64,000 bases of DNA from contig NZ_WODC01000001.1 of NCBI RefSeq assembly GCF_009729555.1, positions 62,001 to 126,000 on the forward strand, read 5' to 3'. The translations under genes and the position numbers were made by a program. This document shows positions 44,071-53,764 of this stretch, piece by piece (position 1 is the first letter of the stretch; each line of letters begins with the position of its first letter). The DNA comes from Pseudodesulfovibrio alkaliphilus. GTDB taxonomy: Bacteria > Desulfobacterota > Desulfovibrionia > Desulfovibrionales > Desulfovibrionaceae. The notes beneath the pieces are model-generated. The model saw only the letters and a program-made list of their open reading frames with translations, ran no database searches and was not told the DNA's origin.

Positions 44071-45681
44071 ATGCCTGAAGCCCGCTACATCCCCACCGAC
44101 CGCTTTGAGGAACTCAACCTCATTGATCTCGACGGAGTATTCGGGGTTCTTGATGTTTACTGCGACAACTTTCTCCCGGACATGGAGGCATGCCAAGTCT
44201 TCCTCGCCCGCATCCTTGGCACCCCCGGAGCGTCGACTCATCCGGCCACCCGGCCCCGAGTGGCCGCGCTGCTGCGCAAGGCGTTGGCCTTCGGCCCCTT
44301 CCATCTGCCCACCATGGAAATCGCCCACAACCTGACTGGCAATGCCGAACTGGGCGAACGTATCCGCAAGCTGCGTTCCCTGGCCCTGGATTCTTCCCTC
44401 TCCGATCCCCGGGCGCTCATGAGTGACGAGGGACTGTTCCTGCGCAAGCGAAACAAGCTGCTGGACATGCTCGAGGACAAACCGGGCCATGTGACTGCCG
44501 CGTCGCATCTCCTCTACCTGGACGCATGCCGGGGCCTTGCCTCCGACCAATGGCTGGCCCGGTTCACCGTACCGAAATTCGTGCGTACGCAATGGGAACG
44601 CCGACTGTTGCTGCACTACGCGGCCACGGGCGAGACAGACCGCGCCCTGGCCCTGTGGCCCGGCGTGGCCCAAGGGCCTATCTGCGAGGTGGAGCTCAAC
44701 TGCGCTGCCGAACTCTTCGCCGCCTCGGGCGACCGGGACCGGGCTGCCACCTGCTACGCCCGGTCCCTTGAGATCGATCCCGCCCAGACCCCGGCGCGGC
44801 TGCGGCTGGTCGAACTGCACAGCCCCACCCTGGCCGACGCAAACCTCCCGGCCCAACGCGATGTGACCATCTGCCTGTATTCATGGAACAAGGCCGAGGA
44901 CCTGAAACGGACCCTGGCCAGCCTTGCCGAGACCAACCTGGGCCGGGCCAGGATACGGGTGCTGCTCAACGGCTGCACGGACGACAGCGCCCAGGTGGCC
45001 GAGGCGGCCCGGACGCATTTCCCCGAACGCGACTACGCGGTGCTGGCCCTGCCGGTCAATGTGGGCGCCCCGGCGGCCCGCAACTGGCTGGGTGCGCTGC
45101 CCGAGGCCCGCGCCAGCCAGTTTGTGGCCTACATCGACGATGATGTGGAACTGCCCGAAGACTGGCTGGCCCATTTTCTCACGGTCATGGAGCGCCATCC
45201 GAACACCGCCGTGGTCGGCTGCAAGGTGGTCTTCGGGGCCGACCCGAGGATGGTCCAGTACCTGTACCGCGCCTTTGCCCTTGCCCGGCCAGAAATCATC
45301 AAACTGACCGACCCCTGCCAGGTGGCGCAGATGGACCGGGGCCACTACGACTTCGTCCGGGAAACCGACACGGTCATGGGCTGCTGCCACCTGCTGCGCA
45401 CCGCCTGCATGCCTGACGGACCTGACTTCGATCTGCGCTACTCCCCTACCCAGGTGGACGATACCGCCCACGACCTGACCCTGAGACTGCAAGGACATGA
45501 AGTCCGTTACTGCGGGCTGGTCCGCTGTCGGCACCACCAGAACACAGGCGGCGGCTTCAGACGCCAGATGACCGACGCCCAACTGGGACAGGCCCTGGGC
45601 AATGACATGAAATTCCACTATTTTTTCAAGGCGCATCTGGAGCGTATCAAGGCGATCATGGCCAATGCCGCCCGGACCTGA
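44071..45681 (+). CDS. Family 2 glycosyltransferase with TPR-like N-terminal part
   Basis: A 536-residue protein. The start ATG 44071 is preferred because a -10-like TATACT (44038-44043) lies just upstream; a longer frame exists to 43957. The N-terminal 230 residues are helical with TPR-like repeats (AAELFAASGDRDRAATCYARSLEIDP). The GT2 catalytic domain begins at VTICLYSWNKAEDLKRTLASL and has the metal motif IDDDVELP, then a region DRGHYDFVRETDTVMGC. Donor and acceptor are unknown; surface polysaccharide or protein glycosylation is likely. No other sugar genes are directly beside it. Confidence 0.82.
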   Translation: MPEARYIPTDRFEELNLIDLDGVFGVLDVYCDNFLPDMEACQVFLARILGTPGASTHPATRPRVAALLRKALAFGPFHLPTMEIAHNLTGNAELGERIRKLRSLALDSSLSDPRALMSDEGLFLRKRNKLLDMLEDKPGHVTAASHLLYLDACRGLASDQWLARFTVPKFVRTQWERRLLLHYAATGETDRALALWPGVAQGPICEVELNCAAELFAASGDRDRAATCYARSLEIDPAQTPARLRLVELHSPTLADANLPAQRDVTICLYSWNKAEDLKRTLASLAETNLGRARIRVLLNGCTDDSAQVAEAARTHFPERDYAVLALPVNVGAPAARNWLGALPEARASQFVAYIDDDVELPEDWLAHFLTVMERHPNTAVVGCKVVFGADPRMVQYLYRAFALARPEIIKLTDPCQVAQMDRGHYDFVRETDTVMGCCHLLRTACMPDGPDFDLRYSPTQVDDTAHDLTLRLQGHEVRYCGLVRCRHHQNTGGGFRRQMTDAQLGQALGNDMKFHYFFKAHLERIKAIMANAART

Positions 45682-45712
45682 AAGCCGACACCGAAAATCG
45701 ACACCTGCCCCC

Positions 45713-45741
45713 TTGCCATCCACCGGGGAATGCGCTAAGTA
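45713..45741 (+). promoter_or_regulatory. Sigma-70 promoter of the rpsB operon
   Basis: TTGCCA (45713-45718), 17-base spacer, TAAGTA (45736-45741). Transcription would start a few bases before the structured leader at 45762. Confidence 0.6.
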
Positions 45742-45761
45742 CCCCGGACTTCAAATTCACA

Positions 45762-45823
45762 CATCCCGCCCATAACTCCGGGTGGCCCGTGATGTCACGG
45801 GCTCCTTTACAGGCTGCGGGATG
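45762..45823 (+). ncRNA. Structured 5' leader of rpsB (candidate S2 autoregulatory element)
   Basis: CATCCCGC (45762-45769) can pair with GCGGGATG (45816-45823), closing a domain of 46 bases. Inside is an 8-base inverted repeat GCCCGTGA/TCACGGGC (45785-45792 and 45795-45802) and a CTCCGGG segment. It ends 23 bases before the rpsB ATG. In gamma-proteobacteria and others, S2 protein binds such leaders to repress the operon; that this is an S2 site is inference from position and structure. Confidence 0.5.
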
Positions 45824-45846
45824 GACGAAAAACCCAGGAGATCACC

Positions 45847-46674
45847 ATGGCTTACGTTACCATGAAGCAGATGCTGGAAACCGGCGTCCACTTCGGCCAC
45901 CAGACCCGCCGCTGGAACCCCAAAATGCGCCCCTACATCTTCGGCGCTCGCAACGGCATCCACATCATGGACCTGCAGCAGACCGTCAAGATGTTTGCCA
46001 CGGCCCATGACTTCATCGTGGACACCGTCGCCCGGGGCGGCAAGATCCTGTTCATCGGCACCAAGCGTCAGGCCCAGGAGGCCGTGACCCAGGAAGCCCA
46101 GCGCGCCGGCATGTTCTACGTCACCCACCGCTGGATGGGCGGCACCCTGACCAACTTCCAGACCATCAAGAAATCCATCGACCGCCTCAAGCACCTGGAG
46201 CAGATGTTCGAGGACGGCTCCATCTCCCGGTACACCAAGAAAGAGGCCGTGGGTATGAGCCGCGAGGTCAAGAAGCTCAACCTCGCGCTGGGCGGCATCA
46301 AGGACATGAACGACGCGCCCAGGGCCGCCTTTGTCATTGATCCCAAGCGCGAGCACATCGCCATCATGGAGTGCCGCAAGCTCGGCATCCCGGTAGTGGC
46401 CGTGGTCGACTCCAACTGCGACCCGGACATGGTGGACTACATCATCCCCGGCAACGACGACGCCATCCGCGCCATCAAGCTCTTCGCCGCCCACATGGCC
46501 GACGCCTGCATCGAGGGCGCCGCCATGCAGAAAGATTACGCCAAGACCGCAGACGAGGCCAAAGCCGCCCCCAAGGCCGCTCCCGCCGAGCAGGCCGCGG
46601 CGACCCCCGAAGCTGAAACCGCAACCGAAGAAAAAGCCGCGGCTCCCGCCGAGGCCACTACCGAGGAGAAGTAA
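45847..46674 (+). CDS. rpsB: 30S ribosomal protein S2
   Basis: A 275-residue S2, with [22 protein letters not shown] at the N-terminus and later [11 protein letters not shown] and [19 protein letters not shown]. The last 45 residues form a low-complexity Ala/Glu/Pro tail that is longer than in E. coli. Shine-Dalgarno AGGAG upstream. Two bases separate the TAA from the tsf ATG (TAAGCATG). S2 is needed for 30S assembly and helps hold S1. Confidence 0.98.
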   Translation: MAYVTMKQMLETGVHFGHQTRRWNPKMRPYIFGARNGIHIMDLQQTVKMFATAHDFIVDTVARGGKILFIGTKRQAQEAVTQEAQRAGMFYVTHRWMGGTLTNFQTIKKSIDRLKHLEQMFEDGSISRYTKKEAVGMSREVKKLNLALGGIKDMNDAPRAAFVIDPKREHIAIMECRKLGIPVVAVVDSNCDPDMVDYIIPGNDDAIRAIKLFAAHMADACIEGAAMQKDYAKTADEAKAAPKAAPAEQAAATPEAETATEEKAAAPAEATTEEK

Positions 46675-46676
46675 GC

Positions 46677-47507
46677 ATGGGCATCACCGCATCCCAGGTC
46701 AAGGAACTGCGCGAAAAGACCGGCGCAGGCATGATGGACTGCAAGAAGGCGCTGGTCGAATCCGGCGGCGACGAGGAAAAGGCTGTCATGTACCTGCGCG
46801 AGAAAGGCTTGTCCAAGGCCGCCAAGAAGGCCGGACGCGCCACCTCCGAGGGTCTCGTCACCCCCTATGTCTCGGCTGACGGAAAGACCGTGGTTCTTTC
46901 AGAACTGATGTGCGAGACCGATTTCGTGGCAAAGAACGAGGACTTCCAGTCCTTTGCCGCAGCCCTTTCCGAAAAGATCTCCGGCCTTGACGTGACCAGC
47001 GGCGCAGCCGCCGACCTTCCTGCCGAGGTGGCCGACGTGACCGACCTCATCGCCAAGCTGGGAGAAAACATGGGTGTGGGCCGCTTTGTCAAGGTGGCCA
47101 CCGACGGCGTTGTTGGCGTCTACATCCACTCCAACAACAAACTTGGCACCCTTGTCGAACTAAAAGGCTCCGACGACGAGGCCCTGGCCAGGGACATTGC
47201 CATGCACGTGGCAGCCATGAATCCCGCCTGCATCAGCCCCAAGGAACTGCCCCAGGATACGCTGGACAAGGAAAAGGCGCTGTACATGAAGCAGGCCATG
47301 GACGAGGGCAAACCCGCCGAGATCGCCGAAAAGATCGTCATGGGCCGCCTGAGCAAGTTCTACAAGGAGGTCTGTCTCATCGAGCAGACCTTCATCAAGG
47401 ACGACAAGAAGAGCATCAAGGACCTGCTCGGCAAGGCCGAGGTTGCCAGCTTCCATCGACTGGCCCTAGGCGAGGGCGCACCAAAAGACGCCGACAGCGA
47501 CGACTAA
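46677..47507 (+). CDS. tsf: Elongation factor Ts
   Basis: A 276-residue guanine-nucleotide exchange factor for EF-Tu. The N-terminal UBA-like part LREKTGAGMMDCKKALVE and the core segment CETDFVAKNEDF with IAMHVAAMNP are diagnostic. The conserved TDFV interacts with EF-Tu. It is the second gene of the rpsB-tsf unit, followed by a strong terminator. Confidence 0.98.
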   Translation: MGITASQVKELREKTGAGMMDCKKALVESGGDEEKAVMYLREKGLSKAAKKAGRATSEGLVTPYVSADGKTVVLSELMCETDFVAKNEDFQSFAAALSEKISGLDVTSGAAADLPAEVADVTDLIAKLGENMGVGRFVKVATDGVVGVYIHSNNKLGTLVELKGSDDEALARDIAMHVAAMNPACISPKELPQDTLDKEKALYMKQAMDEGKPAEIAEKIVMGRLSKFYKEVCLIEQTFIKDDKKSIKDLLGKAEVASFHRLALGEGAPKDADSDD

Positions 47508-47517
47508 AAAAATGAAA

Positions 47518-47542
47518 ACGGGCCGCACGGCCCGTTTTTTTT
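47518..47542 (+). terminator. Terminator after tsf
   Basis: ACGGGCC (47518-47524) and GGCCCGT (47529-47535) form a stem with a four-base loop, followed by eight T. It ends the rpsB-tsf transcript 11 bases after the stop; pyrH onward needs read-through or its own promoter. Confidence 0.92.
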
Positions 47543-47608
47543 GATCGCAAAACATGCTATCGCCAGTGGGCGAGTTCATCACTGACACGCAAAGACCTAG
47601 AGGTGAAA

Positions 47609-48331
47609 ATGGAAACGATGCGGTATTCGCGGATATTGCTGAAACTCAGCGGCGAGGCCCTGGCCGGGGAACAGCGCTTCGGCATCGAGCCCGAAGCCAT
47701 CGGCCAGTTCGCAAAAGAGATCGCCCAGGTGGCCACCACCGGACTCCAGGTGGCCCTGGTCATCGGCGGCGGCAACATATTCCGCGGAATGGCCGCCAGC
47801 GCCAAGGGCATGGAGCGGGCGCAGGCAGATTACATGGGTATGCTGGCCACGGTCATGAACGCCTTGGCCGTCCAGGATGCGCTGGAGAAGAACGGTTGCA
47901 GCACCCGTGTCATGACAGCCTTCAGCATGGCCGAGGTGGCCGAGCCCTACATCCGCCGACGCGCCATCCGGCACTTGGAGAAAGGGAGAGTGGTCATCTG
48001 CGCGGCAGGCACCGGCAACCCCTACTTCACCACGGACAGCGCCGCCACCCTGCGGGCTCTGGAGCTCAAGTGCGACGCCATCTTCAAGGCCACCAAAGTG
48101 GACGGCGTGTACGACAAGGACCCCCTCAAGTTCCCCGACGCCGTCCGCTACGACACCGTCACCTACATGGAAACACTGGAAAAAAGGCTGGGGGTCATGG
48201 ACTCCACAGCCATCACCATGGCCCGGGACAACAATCTGCCCATCATCGTCTTCAACCTGTACGAGGAAGGCAACATCCGCAAGGCCGCCAGTGGCGAGAA
48301 CATCGGTACCACCGTCCAAGGAGGAAACTGA
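47609..48331 (+). CDS. pyrH: Uridylate kinase
   Basis: A 240-residue UMP kinase of the amino-acid-kinase fold, making UDP for pyrimidine nucleotides and cell-wall precursors. Motifs KLSGEALAG at the N-terminus, [10 protein letters not shown], and the acidic segment [16 protein letters not shown] 47609 is chosen with AGAGGTG upstream (GTG 47603 and ATG 47618 are alternatives). It is one base before frr in the same operon. Confidence 0.96.
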   Translation: METMRYSRILLKLSGEALAGEQRFGIEPEAIGQFAKEIAQVATTGLQVALVIGGGNIFRGMAASAKGMERAQADYMGMLATVMNALAVQDALEKNGCSTRVMTAFSMAEVAEPYIRRRAIRHLEKGRVVICAAGTGNPYFTTDSAATLRALELKCDAIFKATKVDGVYDKDPLKFPDAVRYDTVTYMETLEKRLGVMDSTAITMARDNNLPIIVFNLYEEGNIRKAASGENIGTTVQGGN

Positions 48332-48332
48332 C

Positions 48333-48887
48333 ATGCAAACCGTACTCAACGATGGCAAAAAGCGCATGGCCGGAGCCATTGGCGCCCTGGAAAAGGATTT
48401 CGCGAAGCTGCGTACCGGACGTGCCACCACAGCCCTGGTGGATACTATCGTGGTCGATTACTACGGTACCCCGACCCCCATCAACCAGCTCTCCTCGGTC
48501 TCGGTGCCCGACGCCAAGACCATCACCATCCAGCCCTGGGACAAGGGTGCCTTCGGAGCGGTGGAAAAAGCCATCCAGACCTCGGACCTCGGACTCAACC
48601 CGGTCAATGACGGCAAGATCATCCGCATCGTCATCCCGCCCCTGACCGAGGAGCGGCGCAAGGAACTTGTCAAGGTCGCCAAAAAGTACACCGAGGAATG
48701 CAAGATCGCCATCCGCAACGTCCGCCGCGACCTCAACGACACCCTCAAGAAGCTGGAAAAAGACAAGGAAATCAGCGAAGATGAGCTGAAAAAGGGCGAG
48801 GCCGACGTGCAGAAGCTGACCGATGACTTCGTCAAGCAAAGCGACAGCGTCCTTGCTGCCAAGGAAAAAGAAATCCTGGAAATTTAG
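48333..48887 (+). CDS. frr: Ribosome recycling factor
   Basis: A 184-residue RRF with full-length two-domain shape. Marks: [23 protein letters not shown], and [14 protein letters not shown]; the C-terminus has long helices. AAGGAGG lies at the correct distance before ATG 48333. It splits post-termination ribosomes together with EF-G. Confidence 0.98.
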   Translation: MQTVLNDGKKRMAGAIGALEKDFAKLRTGRATTALVDTIVVDYYGTPTPINQLSSVSVPDAKTITIQPWDKGAFGAVEKAIQTSDLGLNPVNDGKIIRIVIPPLTEERRKELVKVAKKYTEECKIAIRNVRRDLNDTLKKLEKDKEISEDELKKGEADVQKLTDDFVKQSDSVLAAKEKEILEI

Positions 48888-48899
48888 GAAAAACCTCTT

Positions 48900-49610
48900 T
48901 TGCAAAGCATCACACCTCCCACCCATGTGGCCATCATCATGGACGGCAACGGCAGGTGGGCAAAACAGCGCGGGCTGCCCAGGACCGAGGGCCACAGGGC
49001 CGGTACCGAGGCGGCCCGCGCAGTGGTCACCCGCTGCCGCGAGCTCGGGGTCGGATACCTGACCCTCTACACCTTCTCCAAGGAGAACTGGGCGCGCCCC
49101 AAGGACGAGGTGCGCACCCTCTTCGATCTGCTGACCACCTTTCTCACCCGCGAGGAATCGAGCTTGGTCAAGCAGTCCATCCGTCTCAAGGTGCTTGGCG
49201 AATTGGAAGACATGCCCCTGGCCGTCCGCCAAGCCCTCAAGCACGTCATGCGCCGGACCGCCCACTGCGAGGCAATGACCCTCAATCTGGCCCTCAACTA
49301 CTCGGGCCGCGACGAGATCGTCCGGGCGGCCAAAGCCCTGCTGGCCAAAGGCGTGGCCCCGGAAGCCGTGACAGAGGAGAGGTTCGAGGCCGAGCTGTGG
49401 ACCGCCGGGCAACCCGACCCGGACCTGATCATCCGCACCAGCGGCGAGCAGCGATTGTCCAACTACCTGCTCTATCAGTGCGCCTACGCAGAATTCTACT
49501 TCACAGACACCTACTGGCCCGACTTCACCCCTGACGAACTGGACAAGGCCATTGCGGAACTAGCCGGGCGGCGGCGCCGTTTCGGCCTGACCGACGAGCA
49601 ACTCGACTGA
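48900..49610 (+). CDS. uppS: Isoprenyl (undecaprenyl) diphosphate synthase
   Basis: A 236-residue cis-prenyltransferase that builds the C55 lipid carrier for peptidoglycan and lipopolysaccharide. HVAIIMDGNGRWAKQRG has the catalytic aspartate; later NLALNYSGRDEI and DLIIRTSGEQRLSNYLLYQ. The start is probably TTG 48900 with a distant AGGA; no ATG lies early in the frame. It follows frr by 12 bp. Confidence 0.95.
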   Translation: MQSITPPTHVAIIMDGNGRWAKQRGLPRTEGHRAGTEAARAVVTRCRELGVGYLTLYTFSKENWARPKDEVRTLFDLLTTFLTREESSLVKQSIRLKVLGELEDMPLAVRQALKHVMRRTAHCEAMTLNLALNYSGRDEIVRAAKALLAKGVAPEAVTEERFEAELWTAGQPDPDLIIRTSGEQRLSNYLLYQCAYAEFYFTDTYWPDFTPDELDKAIAELAGRRRRFGLTDEQLD

Positions 49611-49733
49611 TCTGAAACGAGCGGCGGCTTGGGCGGGAACAGGCTCCGCGCCTTGCCCCCACGCAGCAAATAGCGTACACAGTTTCCACTCGCCACCAAT
49701 CCGAAATCACATGAAAAGCGCCAAAGACAAGCT

Positions 49734-50534
49734 ATGACCATCGCCCTGCACAAAAAACGGCTCGCCACCGCGGTGTGCCTGACGGCCATCCCGGCGCTTG
49801 CCCTCGTTTTTCAGGGTTGGGTGCTTTTCGTGGTCCTGGCCCTGTTCTGCTCCCTGACCCTCTGGGAGTTCTACACCATGTTCCAGCCCATGCCCGGGGC
49901 AACGACCATCAAGGGGCTGGGGGCGGCATTCACCTTCGTGATGCTGGGCGCCTTTGCCACCGGAGAACCCGGCTACCCTGCCATGGTTTTCCTCGGGGCC
50001 TTCTGGACGGCGGCGGTTTTGTTCCTCCTCCGTTTCAGCAGCGATTCGACCTCCTCCTTCAAGCCCTTTCTCGTCTTTCTGGCCGGACTGATTTACATCC
50101 CCCTCAATTTCCACTTTCTCCTCTCCTTCTCCCGCCACGAGATCCTGCTCGTCATCGGGGCCGCCGCCATCTCTGACACGGCGGCCTTCTACTGCGGCAC
50201 TCTCTGGGGCAAGAAAAAAATCTGGCCCAAGGTCAGCCCCAAAAAGTCCTGGGTCGGCAGCCTCGGGGGGATGGCGGCCTGTATGCTCGCCACTACCGCC
50301 TTCGGCCTGAGCTTTGGCACAGCCCACATCTGTCAATGGCTGCTGCTTGGCGCAGCCCTCAACATTGCCGCGCAGATGGGCGATTTTTTCGAGTCCGCCC
50401 TCAAGCGCTCCCTGGACATCAAGGACTCCGGCTCACTCCTGCCCGGCCACGGCGGCCTGCTCGACAGGGTGGACAGCCTGCTCCTGGTGGTGCCAACCTA
50501 CGGCCTCATCCGCATGGCCCACACTTTCTTCTAA
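49734..50534 (+). CDS. cdsA: Phosphatidate cytidylyltransferase
   Basis: A 266-residue polytopic membrane enzyme that makes CDP-diacylglycerol. Several hydrophobic helices are visible (about 10-30, 52-70, 75-115, 133-155, 205-225). The C-terminal CdsA signature is intact: SDTAAFYCG, then SALKRSLDIKDSGSLLPGHG and DRVDS. It lies between uppS and dxr. Confidence 0.95.
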   Translation: MTIALHKKRLATAVCLTAIPALALVFQGWVLFVVLALFCSLTLWEFYTMFQPMPGATTIKGLGAAFTFVMLGAFATGEPGYPAMVFLGAFWTAAVLFLLRFSSDSTSSFKPFLVFLAGLIYIPLNFHFLLSFSRHEILLVIGAAAISDTAAFYCGTLWGKKKIWPKVSPKKSWVGSLGGMAACMLATTAFGLSFGTAHICQWLLLGAALNIAAQMGDFFESALKRSLDIKDSGSLLPGHGGLLDRVDSLLLVVPTYGLIRMAHTFF

Positions 50535-50546
50535 CCGGGTAGCACG

Positions 50547-51764
50547 GTGAAGACATACATCTCCGCCTGGCCGCAAGCCGCCACCCTGCCCGACTTCCCG
50601 CGCTCCGTCGCCGTGCTCGGGTCCACAGGCTCCATCGGCGTCAACGCCCTGAAGGTGATGGAGACCCACCCGCAACTCTTCAAGATCACAGCCTTGTCCG
50701 GCGGACGAAACGGCTCGCTGCTGGCCGAACAGTGCGCGCGGTTACGGCCGCCCTACGCAGCCGTCCTCGACGATGCCGCACGACGCGAATTCGTGGCGCA
50801 TCTGCCCGCCGGGTATTCGCCCCAGATTCTCGTCGGCCCCGAAGCCTTCGCCACCCTGGCCGCCCTTGACGAAGTGGACACGGTCCTCTCAAGCATCGTG
50901 GGCGCTGCCGGATTCGAACCGACCCTGGCAGCGGCCCGAGCGGGCAAACTCATCTGTCTGGCCAACAAGGAGTCCCTGGTACTCGGCGGCCACATCATCC
51001 GCGCCGCCTGCCATGCCTCGGGCGCGGTGATCCTGCCTGTGGATTCCGAACACAACGCCCTTTTCCAGGGTCTCATGGGCCATGGCCGCGATCACGAAAT
51101 AGCCCGGCTCATCCTCACGGCTTCGGGCGGCCCCTTTCGCGGCCGCGCCGCCGCCTCCCTCAGGGAAGTCACCCTCGAACAGGCCCTGGCCCACCCAAAC
51201 TGGAGCATGGGCGCGAAAATCTCCATCGACTCGGCCACCCTGATGAACAAAGGGCTTGAGGTCATCGAGGCATGCCACCTCTACGGTCTGCCCGTGGACA
51301 TGGTCCATGTGGTGGTCCACCCCCAGTCCATCGTCCACTCGCTGGTGGAATACGTGGACGGATCGCAGCTGGCCCACCTTGGCATTCCCGACATGCAGAT
51401 ACCCATCGCCCATTGCCTGGGTTTCCCCCATCGCCTCGGACTGAACCTGCCCCGGCTCGACCTGGCCAGCGTGGGCTGCCTGACCTTTGAGGAACCTGAT
51501 CTGGGGGCTTTCCCCTGCCTGAACCTGGCCCGCCAGGCCCTGGATGCCGGACCGAGCCACCCGGTGGTGCTCAACGCGGCCAACGAGATGGCCGTGGCCG
51601 CCTTTCTGGACCGGCGGATAGGTTTTGCAGACATCCCGGCCACCATTGAGACCGCCCTTGACCGTCACCAGCCCATGGACGTATCCACCCCAGAGGCGGT
51701 GCTCGACCTGGACAGCGTCGTCCGGGAGGAAATCCGCCGCGCCCTCTGGCCTGTCGCGGATTGA
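50547..51764 (+). CDS. dxr: 1-deoxy-D-xylulose-5-phosphate reductoisomerase
   Basis: A 405-residue NADPH enzyme, the first committed step of the MEP isoprenoid path. GSTGSIGVNAL binds NADPH; LANKESLVLGG, PVDSEHNALFQ and SGGPFRG are substrate and metal contact regions. It supplies the isoprenyl precursors used by uppS. GTG-like upstream codons exist but the ATG at 50547 is supported by its position 12 bp after cdsA. Confidence 0.97.
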   Translation: MKTYISAWPQAATLPDFPRSVAVLGSTGSIGVNALKVMETHPQLFKITALSGGRNGSLLAEQCARLRPPYAAVLDDAARREFVAHLPAGYSPQILVGPEAFATLAALDEVDTVLSSIVGAAGFEPTLAAARAGKLICLANKESLVLGGHIIRAACHASGAVILPVDSEHNALFQGLMGHGRDHEIARLILTASGGPFRGRAAASLREVTLEQALAHPNWSMGAKISIDSATLMNKGLEVIEACHLYGLPVDMVHVVVHPQSIVHSLVEYVDGSQLAHLGIPDMQIPIAHCLGFPHRLGLNLPRLDLASVGCLTFEEPDLGAFPCLNLARQALDAGPSHPVVLNAANEMAVAAFLDRRIGFADIPATIETALDRHQPMDVSTPEAVLDLDSVVREEIRRALWPVAD

Positions 51765-51822
51765 TGCTTATCTCTGTAAAAAGCCGCGACAACACCACAG
51801 CGGGCGGCCCCATGAGGACTCT

Positions 51823-52881
51823 ATGCTGACAAGCGCTATCGCCATTATCCTGGCCCTTGGAGGGCTGATTTTCTTCCACGAACTCGGCCACTTCGCCGTG
51901 GCCCGTCTCTTCGGCATGGGAGTGAGGACCTTCTCCCTCGGCTTTGGTCCCCGCCTGGCCGGATACACTTCCGGGCGCACCGAGTACAAACTCTCGGCCA
52001 TCCCTCTTGGGGGCTACGTCCAACTGGCGGGCGAACAAGGCGAAGACGAGGAGGAGTTCCCCGAGGACCAACTCTTTGCCGCGCGCCCCGCCTGGCAAAG
52101 GCTTTGCGTGGTTGCGGCTGGACCTCTCTTCAATTTCCTGCTCGCCTTTCTCATCTACTGGTTCCTGGCCCTGGCCCAGGGGCAGGGAGTGATCATGCCC
52201 ACCGTGGGAGATGTCATGCCCGAGAGCCCGGCCTTTGAAGCAGGGCTACGCAAGGACGACCATGTCCTGAGCGTGGACGGCAGGCCCATGGACTCCTGGA
52301 ACCAACTGGTGGAGACGATCCGCGCCGGCAACGAAACCCCGCTGCGCTTCGAGGTGGCCCGCGGCAATGAGAGGCTGCTTCTCACCGTGACCCCCAGGGT
52401 GAACACGGTCAAAAACCTCTTCGGCGAGGAAGTGACCGTGCCCATGGTGGGCATCGGCCAGGGCGGGGTCATTGAATATCGGCCCGTGGAGGGCCTTGGG
52501 GCGGGCATGGCCCTTGCCCATACCTGGACCATGTCCAAGGTCGTGGTCAAGGGATTCGTCAGCATCATTGAGCGGCTCATTCCGGTGGAGTCCATCGGCG
52601 GCCCCATCATGCTCGCCCAGATGGTCCACACCAGCGCCCAGTCCGGGTTCTATGACCTGCTGGCAATGATCGCCATCATTTCCATCAACCTGGCCATCAT
52701 CAATCTGCTGCCCATCCCGGTACTCGACGGCGGCCATATCGTCTATTTCCTGCTCGAGATGATCTTCCGCCGCCCTGTCAGTGACCGCTGGAAGGCGGCC
52801 GCAACCCGTGTTGGCATCCTCCTGCTGCTGATGCTCATGAGCCTTGCCATCTTCAACGATGTCCGCCGCCTGCTCTCATAA
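51823..52881 (+). CDS. rseP: Site-2 intramembrane metalloprotease RseP
   Basis: A 352-residue membrane protease. Catalytic HELGH at 19-23, PDZ domain about 105-180, and the third zinc ligand in LDGGH (about residue 305). Four transmembrane helices are visible. ATG 51823 has GAGGA upstream; the long upstream frame overlaps dxr. The family cleaves anti-sigma factors and signal-peptide remnants in the membrane. Confidence 0.94.
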   Translation: MLTSAIAIILALGGLIFFHELGHFAVARLFGMGVRTFSLGFGPRLAGYTSGRTEYKLSAIPLGGYVQLAGEQGEDEEEFPEDQLFAARPAWQRLCVVAAGPLFNFLLAFLIYWFLALAQGQGVIMPTVGDVMPESPAFEAGLRKDDHVLSVDGRPMDSWNQLVETIRAGNETPLRFEVARGNERLLLTVTPRVNTVKNLFGEEVTVPMVGIGQGGVIEYRPVEGLGAGMALAHTWTMSKVVVKGFVSIIERLIPVESIGGPIMLAQMVHTSAQSGFYDLLAMIAIISINLAIINLLPIPVLDGGHIVYFLLEMIFRRPVSDRWKAAATRVGILLLLMLMSLAIFNDVRRLLS

Positions 52882-53650
52882 GCCGCATGAGCTGACCCTG
52901 GCCCTGTCCGGGGTTGAGGACCGCCTCCAGATGGCGCTTGGCGAGCCGTCGGAAACGGGCTGGACGCTCCTCGCCTCGCGGGAATGGACCGTGCCCGGGC
53001 AGTCGGTGCGTTTCCTGGCTCCGGGCATCAGGGAGACCCTGGACGGGTTCGGCGTGACGGCCTCGGCCATTACCCGCATCGCCTGCGTACGCGGTCCTGG
53101 CAGCTTCACCGGGCTACGACTGGTCCTGGCCGCAGCCCAGGGCATGGCCGCCGGCATCGGCGCCGCCCTGGCCGGCATCGACCTCCTCCCCCTGCTGGCC
53201 TCAGGACCTGGGCCGCTGCTGACCACCCCCCTGCACGTCCTGACCTATGCCCGACGCGGGCTGGTATATCACCAGAGCTTCCACCCCCCGTCGCTGACCC
53301 CCCTGACTCCGCTGACGGCCTGCACCCTGGCCGAGTCGGCCGAGCGCATGGTCAGCCCCGACGCCCCCGCCCACCTCTTGGGCAGCGGCCTGCGCCGCAA
53401 CAAAGACTTCTTCGCCGACCTGACCGCCAGAGCGCCGCATCTATCTATTCTCCCGCCCAGATGGGACACCCCGTCGCCCGAGCTTCTGCTGGCGGCGGCC
53501 ATGGCGGCCCAATATGCCCACGCCCCTTTGGAGCCGTGCTATGTCCGGCCTTCCGACGCGGAGACGAACCTGCCCCACATTGCCAGGCAACGCGGCCTTG
53601 ACCCCGATGAAGCGGCACAGCGCCTGCGCGACCTCGGCCTAGGCCGATAA
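52859..53650 (+). CDS. tsaB: tRNA threonylcarbamoyladenosine biosynthesis protein TsaB (divergent)
   Basis: A 263-residue protein overlapping rseP by 23 bases, starting at ATG 52859 (an upstream in-frame TTG exists at 52844). The conserved GPGSFTGLRL motif (about residue 80-90) is diagnostic for the TsaB/TsaD ASKHA family. The N-terminal strand is LTLALSGVED instead of the usual AIDTS, so the first nucleotide-binding loop is altered. It partners with TsaD and TsaE, which are not in the window, for t6A37 modification. Confidence 0.8.
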   Translation: MSAACSHKPHELTLALSGVEDRLQMALGEPSETGWTLLASREWTVPGQSVRFLAPGIRETLDGFGVTASAITRIACVRGPGSFTGLRLVLAAAQGMAAGIGAALAGIDLLPLLASGPGPLLTTPLHVLTYARRGLVYHQSFHPPSLTPLTPLTACTLAESAERMVSPDAPAHLLGSGLRRNKDFFADLTARAPHLSILPPRWDTPSPELLLAAAMAAQYAHAPLEPCYVRPSDAETNLPHIARQRGLDPDEAAQRLRDLGLGR

Positions 53651-53674
53651 GCCGCCTGTTCCGATCAGTGATAA

Positions 53675-53725
53675 AACAGCCTCCCGGCTGATGGACGGCT
53701 CATGCGAGCCGGTCATCCGGGAGGC
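53675..53725 (-). terminator. Terminator of the dnaA-like gene
   Basis: Long hairpin: GCCTCCCGG (53679-53687) with CCGGGAGGC (53717-53725), extended inside by GACGGCTC/GAGCCGGTC with a bulge. On the minus strand TGTTTTATC follows. It lies between convergent tsaB and dnaA. Confidence 0.8.
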
Positions 53726-53764
53726 CATGTGGGGGCGTGTCCCCAGCCGACGCGATATGTCGAC

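Noticed and set aside
50910-50930. T-loop-like string ATTCGAACC
   Set aside because: It is inside dxr and encodes GFEPT, with no surrounding tRNA folding.
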